A DNA stretch of 64,000 nucleotides from Serendipita indica DSM 11827. Its lineage: Eukaryota > Basidiomycota > Agaricomycetes > Sebacinales > Serendipitaceae. How positions within the stretch are numbered: position 1 is the stretch's first letter; the number at the start of each line of letters is the position of its first letter. The stretch is taken from contig CAJVGD010000004.1 of the NCBI GenBank assembly GCA_910890315.1, positions 41,799 to 105,798 of the forward strand. The letters are read 5' to 3'. The notes under the pieces were generated by a model, which was given only the letters and a program-made list of their open reading frames with translations, ran no database searches and was not told the origin of the DNA. Made by a program: the position numbers and the translations under genes. Of this stretch, positions 56,728 to 64,000 are shown piece by piece.

Positions 56728-59700
56728 ATGGCGGCGATGGCCGAGATTCCTATGCACCTGCGTTTAGACGCCGGGGCCAAGCGCCAGGATAGCGCTTTGG
56801 GTAAATATACGCGATCAACGTGGTATCCGCCAGCGTCAAGCATATCCAATATGCAGCGCCTAAAAGCCAAAGAAAATCAGAATCCAACTCCTTCGAATTT
56901 ATCTAGAGCAAATACGCCTACTAAAGACCCAGATATTGCTTATCAGCGAACACGGGACACCCTCATCGAGGCCGTCAAGCTTGTCAAGGCCGGGACCGAG
57001 GCTACTTCACTTCTGGGACCCCTCAAAGCTGTTTGCGAAATTTCCCTTCTATTCCTTGAGACAACCAGGGTACGACAGGCTTATCGTCACTGCTAAGTTT
57101 CGATCTGATTACGCCGTAGACCATAAACGAGAACACCAAAGGGCTCAAAATACTCAGGGATAGTCTTGAAGCACATATATCCATCTTAGATGAAGGATAT
57201 CTCCAAGCTGTCGAGGATGGACGTATGGACAAGATGCCCGAAATGCTGAAGGATTTCAACAATGCATCGAGAGATTACATCATGTAGGGCCCGAGGTCAA
57301 GCTTTTGAATATTTGGCTGAAATTGTGTAGCGCTCTGAAAGGCATACTCGCCAAAATGGACGAGTTGAAGCATGGCAGAGATCAAGGCGTCAAAGGATTT
57401 TTCAGAAAGTTCACGGACGCAAAGATCGACATAGGAAATATTGCAGACTACAAACAGGAAATCGCAGAGGCTACGCGCGTATTTGAGGTATGGGTACCGC
57501 TTGAAGCCAGTTTCGTATTGAGCTATTCGCAATAGGATACAACCAAGTGCTGTCAAATTCAGCTGCAAGCAGAAGGTTAGCTCGATTCGCGTCACTCTCC
57601 GACTCATATTGATCCCCTACAGTGTGGAAAGTAGCCCAACTCGGGCCCGAAAAGCCTCGTCCGATGGGGACTCAGCACAAGACGTGTCTACTGGGCACAC
57701 GCGTATGGATTCTGGAGGAAATTCGGCAATGGCGTCTGGACCCCAACGCAGACAAACGCATCTTTTGGCTTTGCGACGTTGGGGGTTCTGGAAAGTCCAC
57801 AGTCACGTTGACGATGTGTGAGGAATGGGATAAGGCCGAAGGCGTTCTGGTTGGTCGGTTCTTCTTTTCGAAGAACTCTCGACAGACGTCAGAGACAGAT
57901 GACTTTTGTCCTGTCATCTCAGACGATATCAGTGGCCAAAACAAGATGATCCTGAAGCAAATAAAGACGATCAAGGAAGAAGATCCCAATCTTCTCCGGC
58001 GAGGGCTACGCCATCAGTTCTCCAAGCTGATTGAAGAACCATTGCAACTTGCAGGGACAGATATTGTCCTCGTGATCGATGCAATGGATGAGTGCAAGGA
58101 GGAGATGCGGGGAGAATTGATCAAACTACTGGTTGAGAAGCTTTCATCAATGCCTAAACTCAAACTCTTTATAACGAGCCGGCCAGAGCCAGACATCACG
58201 GCGATACTCCAGGGTAGAGCAATCGTACGCGGAATGCATTTCAAGATGCATGGCAAAGAGCAGCAGTCCAACTTGGATGATATTAGGGCCTACGTCGACG
58301 TACATCTCGGCAAACTGCTTACCGCGCCTCAGCGCCAGCAGATTGTGGAACGCTCGAACGGACTTTTTATTTGGATCACGACAGCACATCTAGAGCTACG
58401 AGGGGCTCATGGTCCGGACGCACTTGGTGCGACTCTCAGGTCCCTCTTGACGCGAGGCAAGGGTGGGGATATTAACCAGGTTTATACAAGCATCCTTCGT
58501 CGGCTACGACGAGAGACGTCCAGTGGCACTATACACAAGATTATGGGCACTCTCCTAACCTTGTTCGAACCAGTGTCGATGGAGACTCTTGGGGAGATGA
58601 CTGGGATCGCAGACTCTGAGCTAGAGCCGATCTTAGGGTCGATGCAGAGTGTATTTCGGGTGGAGAGTGTGGTAGAGTTTCTACATCCGACGTTTCGAGA
58701 ATACCTTCTCAGTCCATACAACGTGGATATGCCATTCGACTCGACAGCAATGCAATCAGACTTGGCCACATCTGTCCTCAGAGTGCTTCAGAAGGGTCTG
58801 AAGGAGGACATATGCGGCATTTCCGTGCCGAATGAACCTTATCCAAGGAACACGGACGTCACGGATCTGGATAAACGTCTAGAACAATTATGGGCTAGAT
58901 TTCCGGCACTACCTTATGCGGCAAAGTACTGGGGCTATCATGTGAGCACCGTTGTTACGGATGGACATGTTGCCCAGATGCTGCGGAGGTTTTTAGCAAG
59001 TCAAATTTTGTACCTCGTGGAGCTGTTAAGCTTGATGGATCATGTACATCTTATTCGAAATTTCGAGGAGATTCGGCGAAGTTGTGAATACCAAGGGTTG
59101 GGTGATGAGGTCGAGGTGAGCTAATGCTACATATGATATGTGTATTGACTGCAGTGACAATAGGTATGCCATGATACAGTTAGACTTGTCCAGAGGCATC
59201 AAAAAATACTAGAGAAGAGTGCGCTGGATATCTACTCTTCAGGGCTACTATTCCTCCCTCGAAAGTCACAACTGTGGACGATATACAAGAGCAAGTTTTC
59301 AGATCGACTACCAAGAATCATTGGAGGACCATCAGTGCATTGGCCCTCACACCAGACTTTGACTGGACATACCGATTCTGTCTAGTGTCTGGCCTTCTCG
59401 CCAGATGGGCGCCGTCTTGCATCTGGATCTCGGATGGCACTGTACGCCTGTGGGATGGGACCACCGGTGCAAGCCTTGGGACGCTTGAGGGACATACCGA
59501 TTGGGTCTCGTGTCTGGCCTTCTCGCCAGATGGGCGCCGTCTTGCATCTGGATCTGGGGATGGCACTGTATGCCTGTGGGATGGGACCACCGGTGCAAGC
59601 CTTGGGACGCTTGAGGGACATACCAGGGGGTCCAGTGTCTGGCCTTCTCGCCAGATGGGCGCCGTCTTGCGTCTGGATCTGGGGATGGCACTGTACGCCT

Positions 59701-61466
59701 GTGGGATGGGACCACCGGTGCAAGCCTTGGGACGCTTGAGGGACATACCGATTCGGTCTGGTGTCTGGCCTTCTCGCCAGATGGGCGCCGTCTTGCATCT
59801 GGATCTGGGGATGGCACTGTACGCCTGTGGGATGGGACCACCGGTGCAAGCCTTGGGACGCTTGAGGGACATACCGATTGGGTCCAGTGTCTGGCCTTCT
59901 CGCCAGATGGGCGCCGTCTTGCATCTGGATCTGGGGATGGCACTGTACGCCTGTGGGATGGGACCACCGGTGCAAGCCTTGGGACGCTTGAGGGACATAC
60001 CAGGGAGGGTCCAATGTCTGGCCTTCTCGCCAGATGGGCGCCGTCTTGCGTCTGGATCTGGGGATCGCACTGTACGCCTGTGGGATGGGACCACCGGTGC
60101 AAGCCTTGGGACGCTTGAGGGACATACCAGGGAGGTCTGGTGTCTGGCCTTCTCGCCAGATGGGCGCCGTCTTGCATCTGGATCTGTGGATCGCACTGTA
60201 CGCCTGTGGGATGGGACCACCGGTGCAAGCCTTGGGACGCTTGAGGGACATACCGATTCGGTCTGGTGTCTGGCCTTCTCGCCAGATGGGCGCCGTCTTG
60301 CGTCTGGCTCTCAGGATCGCACTGTACGCCTGTGGGATGGGACCACCGGTGCAAGCCTTGGGACGCTTGAGGGACATACCGATTGGGTCTCGTGTCTGGC
60401 CTTCTCGCCAGATGGGCGCCGTCTTGCATCTGGCTCTCGGGATGGCACTGTACGCCTGTGGGATGGGACCACCGGTGCAAGCCTTGGGACGCTTGAGGGA
60501 CATACCGATTCGGTCTCGTGTCTGGCCTTCTCGCCAGATGGGCGCCGTCTTGCATCTGGCTCTCGGGATCGCACTGTACGCCTGTGGGATGGGACCACCG
60601 GTGCAAGCCTTGGGACGCTTGAGGGACATACCGGTGGGTCTCGTGTCTGGCCTTCTCGCCAGATGGGCGCCGTCTTGCATCTGGCTCTGGGGATGGCACT
60701 GTACGCCTGTGGGATGGGACCACCGGTGCAAGCCTTGGGACGCTTGAGGGACATACCATTGGGTCTCGTGTCTGGCCTTCTCGCCAGATGGGCGCCGTCT
60801 TGCGTCTGGCTCTGGGGATGGCACTGTACGCCTGTGGGATGGGACCACCGGTGCAAGCCTTGGGACGCTTGAGGGACATACCATTGGGTCCAGTGTCTGG
60901 CCTTCTCGCCAGATGGGCGCCGTCTTGCATCTGGATCTTGGGATCGCACTGTACGCCTGTGGGATGGGACCACCGGTGCAAGCCTTGGGACGCTTGAGGG
61001 ACATACCGATTGGGTCTTGTGTCTGGCCTTCTCGCCAGATGGGCACCGTCTTGCATCTGGATCTGGGGATCGCACTGTACGCCTGTGGGATATCACCACC
61101 CCACCCAGTTTGGAACCTCCTTATGCACTCAATCATGTTCCCAGGCATTTATATTTCTTCCAAGGTGGACATTTCTTACATGTGGACAATGGACCAGTAC
61201 TCAATGTCTCCCACAATCACCTTCAGTCACTCTCATCTCCATGTCCAAGTGTCACGCCCAACCATGAGCATTCCACTGTAGCTGTTGACTACACCAGTCA
61301 GGAGCTGTGGTCTGTTTGTTGTCCATACCGTACATATCGGATCCCTGATGAGTTTCAGCTGAGGTGCTCCACTAAATCCCGAGATAAAGTCGCCCTAGGT
61401 CTGCAGAATGGACAGGTCATGGTCATTGATTTTGCAAAATTTTCTGACCCACATACCCAATTGTAA
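56728..61466 (+). pseudogene. NACHT-WD40 STAND (NLR-like) gene, disrupted in the WD40 array
   Basis: STAND proteins of this layout act in fungal non-self recognition (HET-E/NWD type). Exons 56728-57069, 57120-57283, 57331-57487, 57536-57575, 57623-59115 and from 59164 join in frame. An alpha-helical N-terminal part precedes the NACHT domain: Walker A in IFWLCDVGGSGKSTVTL (about residue 287), GRFFFSKNSRQTSETDDFCP, Walker B in IVLVIDAMDECKEEM (about 382), LFITSRPEPDI, and a winged-helix-like part with VESVVEFLHPTFREYLLSP. Fourteen WD40 repeats follow (59365-61096), then a C-terminal segment [19 protein letters not shown] ending at 61466. Repeat 1 contains TAG at 59383-59385 where the others have TGG, and six repeats are one base too short or long. 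Either the gene is dead or the array is misread. Confidence 0.78.
59365..61096 (+). repeat. Fourteen near-identical 126-base WD40 repeats
   Basis: Units start (GGA CAT ACC) at 59365, 59490, 59616, 59741, 59867, 59993, 60120, 60246, 60372, 60498, 60624, 60749, 60874 and 60999. Each spells [16 protein letters not shown] and [19 protein letters not shown]. Spacing is 126 except 125 after units 1, 3, 11, 12 and 13 and 127 after unit 6. Variation concentrates at the few codons after HT (DW, DS, RE) and at GS.D(G/R)T, positions that face the binding surface of the propeller. Confidence 0.95.
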
Positions 61467-64000
61467 CCAATTCACAATGTGTTCCAAATCACAAACCTTG
61501 AATGCAAATCCATCCGAACTCCAGATGATAACTAAATGTTATCCAATTTTTAGACTGACTATGTGGTAGTGGTCAGGGTAATAATTGCAGCAGTCTGCCT
61601 CAGCATGATAGTCCTGGTTCAACCAGGCAAATAATCCACACTGTACCAACCCGGCCCCCCTATTTCCCCCCAAGGGAGAACAGAGGCCTTATATACCTGT
61701 TGATTATTAATCTTGGAATGTTCTAGAATATTCTCAAGAATACTAGTTAGAAAGGCCTGACTAATCTCTGCAGCTCTGCTTACAAATGGCAGCTGCATGT
61801 GATTACAACAATGACTCATCTGCGCATCATTTGGCTAGAAATATTATCACCAAAGCCACAATTGTGCTCGCGTTGTGATCTAATGTATAGCAAGGATTTG
61901 TTGATACTAGGATGTGTGAGTTGTTATCAGATACAAATTGTAGAGCCTTAGGCAAACTTAGTCTCTGAATAAAATGTATCTTTAGATAAGCTGGGATACA
62001 CTCTTTTGGCTTGAGGGTCAAGCTCATCAGGTTAACCATAAGGTCTTGAGAAAGACCTGAGGCGTGTTAGAGTGTCAGGCTCTTCAGCTTCTTCCATCTT
62101 GATGGCTGTAGAGTCATACTCCTCTTCATATTCGTCCTCATCTTCATATAATGTATTGTCAAACTTGATCCTGAAAGGAGAAGCGTGAGGAGGCTCATTA
62201 GAATCCTGAATAAATTCATCTAGGTCAGATGCATATTGATCGCAACGCCTAGTGCATTCAGGATCACTAAGAGGCTCATAAGAGCGACCTGAATGCATTG
62301 AGGAACTTCCTAGATTAATTCTGTTATGATTCTCTGAGCAATTCTCCTTTCCCCAAGTGGGCTTCCGTGCTCTGATAGAGCTCATATTGCGATATATTGA
62401 TCCAAGTATTTAATAATGAATTTACACAGGTGTATTACTTGGGAAAATCCGTGTGTACACAGTGCTGTCAGTAAGAAGACTATCTTAAGTACTCACTATG
62501 AAGATTCTGATTGCTCGGTAAGTTCAAACTATCTAGTTGGCGTACTAGTAGTCTCAGTCTAGCTGCTGAGTGTGAACTTAGGTAGAGATACTAATGATCT
62601 GACACAGGGAATAATTTTAAAATAAATCTTATTCGTACTAGACATGTTTCTACAGGCCTTATATACCTGTTCTAAGTGGCAGTGAGACTGTGCCCACAGT
62701 TACACAGTGTACTGTGCACAGAGTTCGCAGTACCTTGTCTAGACTGTGCCCATAACTGGAGCACTGTGAGCCCAGTTACATTACTAAGCTTGACATGAAA
62801 TGAGATTGAAGGATGACAAGTATATTTGGGGATGGGTATGACTAGGGCTGCCGCAGCACAATTCTTACCTAGTCATTTTGAGGAGGCTGTCAAATTCTAT
62901 GAAAATTGGGATAAGGGGGACAGTGGAACTGGAGGCGAGTCTAAATAGTATTCATGAATCATACTTGTGTATCATGTATCAGGCTTTGGCTCGAGCCTGC
63001 TATATGTTGGTACTGGGACGGGGGGCCGTCATGCCGCCACGCGTCCCTAAATGCAGTTAGTCGTGACGCGAGGCAGTATCATAGACTGAATATGTTTGAT
63101 GAAGATAGATATCAAAGGTCTAACCTTTCAAAGTATGGGGACCCCCCAAAACTGTGGCTGACCATCATATGCAGGGTGGAAGAATCTATGGTCATACATA
63201 CACCAAAGCTAAGTTAGAGTCAAGAGAGAAGTTGAATTAAGTGCAATCTGATCTGGTAGCAAGAGCAAGTTTTCTATTCAGGAAGGAGAATGTCTACCTT
63301 ACCTCGTGTGAGGAGCGCGGGGTATATCCAGTGACTTGCAACTGGGTGAGGAGTGGGTTTCTCAGAGGATAAAAGAGATTTTAAGGTACAAGAAATAAGA
63401 TTAAACTAATTGAGCAGGCTTCTGTACATGTTCTGATCTGGTTAGCTGCAGTCTCCCGTGGATTAACATTGCAAGTTTGACAAAGTCATTGGAAGGGCAG
63501 ATTTCTCCAGTTCAGAAATATTTATTTAATCATGAGATAATATCACACTAGCTATCTCGCTGTCTCATGCAGCAGTTCTTGTGTTTCGTGCATGGTCATC
63601 TATGAAACAGCGGATTGGTGCTTGGTATAGGTATGATGAGATGTATTTATTAATGCCGAGGATTTATGCAGGTTTTTGAACTGGAAGAAATGTGGATTCA
63701 ACTATTAGCTTGCTCGGTCTCAGAGGCATGGGATACGGATGGTTCACCATAAATTATCCATAATATCAATTTAACCATTCCCAAAGGAATAGCATCATTA
63801 AAAGCATTGCAGGGCTGGCAGCCATGACCGGGAATGGTAAGGCTCATCCAGTCAAGGGTAACAAGATTTGACCAAATTATTTTGATACTATGGAAAAGTG
63901 TTATCAATTTTCTTAATCTTTTTGACATACGAGAGGTGACAGCTGAACTGCATGTCATGGCTGGATAGAACAGGTGGTGGATTCGGGTTTCGGGTTCGGG
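61467..64000. other. AT-rich, repeat-like tail without convincing genes
   Basis: Base composition turns clearly AT-rich right after the STAND gene. AGGCCTTATATACCTGTT occurs twice (about 61685 and 62655), CCTGGTTCAACCAGG at about 61613 is a perfect palindrome, and GTGCCCA/ACTGTGC motifs repeat at 62680-62775. A 117-codon minus frame at 62032-62385 is acidic and has no recognised domain. The end (63980-64000) is a TTCGGG-type simple repeat. It probably derives from transposons, which is inference. Confidence 0.5.

Noticed and set aside
59365-61096. Regularly spaced repeats that could suggest a CRISPR-like array
   Set aside because: Units are 126 bases with no unique spacers and encode WD40 motifs in a eukaryotic gene.
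59318-61148. Very long open frames on the minus strand and other plus frames across the WD40 array
   Set aside because: They are shadows of a near-identical 126-base repeat; only one frame gives WD40 residues.
62032-62385. 117-codon minus-strand acidic frame in the AT-rich tail
   Set aside because: No recognised domain; surrounding DNA looks repeat-derived.
63698-63958. Minus-strand frame that might be a transposase remnant
   Set aside because: No DDE, hAT or reverse transcriptase motif could be identified.

Overview
The window is nuclear DNA of a filamentous basidiomycete. Introns are mostly 45-60 bases with GT-AG borders, genes have many exons, and the gene content is fungal: HIR1/HIRA, ADE2 as a PurK-PurE fusion, an Arb1-type ABCF ATPase, PalI-like membrane proteins, a Gin4/Hsl1-type kinase, an Axl2-like cadherin protein, AA9 and AA10-like polysaccharide monooxygenases, a CBM1-PL3 pectate lyase and a NACHT-WD40 STAND protein. 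This mix resembles Rhizoctonia/Ceratobasidium (Cantharellales), but the genus is an inference and no rRNA or other marker is present. I recognised no tRNA, rRNA or CRISPR array.

Layout. 0-1.4 kb: 3' end of a HIRA histone chaperone gene. 1.4-16 kb: an accessory block with four genes for small Gly/Ser(/His)-rich proteins (two on each strand), a decayed phosphotransferase, a solo LTR candidate, a secreted AA10-like protein spread over eight exons, and the ABCF gene. 16-22.4 kb: an AA9 monooxygenase and two tandem glutathione S-transferases. 22.8-30 kb: a Reg1/areA-GATA-like-domain protein, an F-box protein and ADE2. 30.6-34 kb: a secreted subtilisin and a second AA9 enzyme. 34-38.2 kb: a PA-TM-RING ubiquitin ligase, a PalI-family protein and a truncated PalI-like copy. 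38.4-44.6 kb: a small membrane protein, a large unrecognised protein and a CHR-type chromate transporter. 45-53 kb: the cell-cycle/polarity kinase facing the Axl2-like protein. 53.7-55.2 kb: pectate lyase. 56.7-61.5 kb: the STAND gene with 14 almost identical WD40 repeats. 61.5-64 kb: an AT-rich, repeat-like tail without convincing genes.

Functional themes: secreted attack on plant or fungal polysaccharides (two AA9, one AA10-like, one PL3 with CBM1, one subtilisin), detoxification (tandem GSTs, chromate transporter), polarity and cell-cycle control (kinase plus Axl2-like protein), non-self recognition (STAND), and conserved housekeeping genes.

The least explained content is the cluster of four GS-rich genes, which share a start context, TATA spacing and parts of their upstream DNA. 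Many genes need a single base added to keep a known domain in frame, often at a short homopolymer. This could be consensus error or real decay, so pseudogene calls here are provisional. Exon coordinates were worked out by hand from splice signals and domain continuity.
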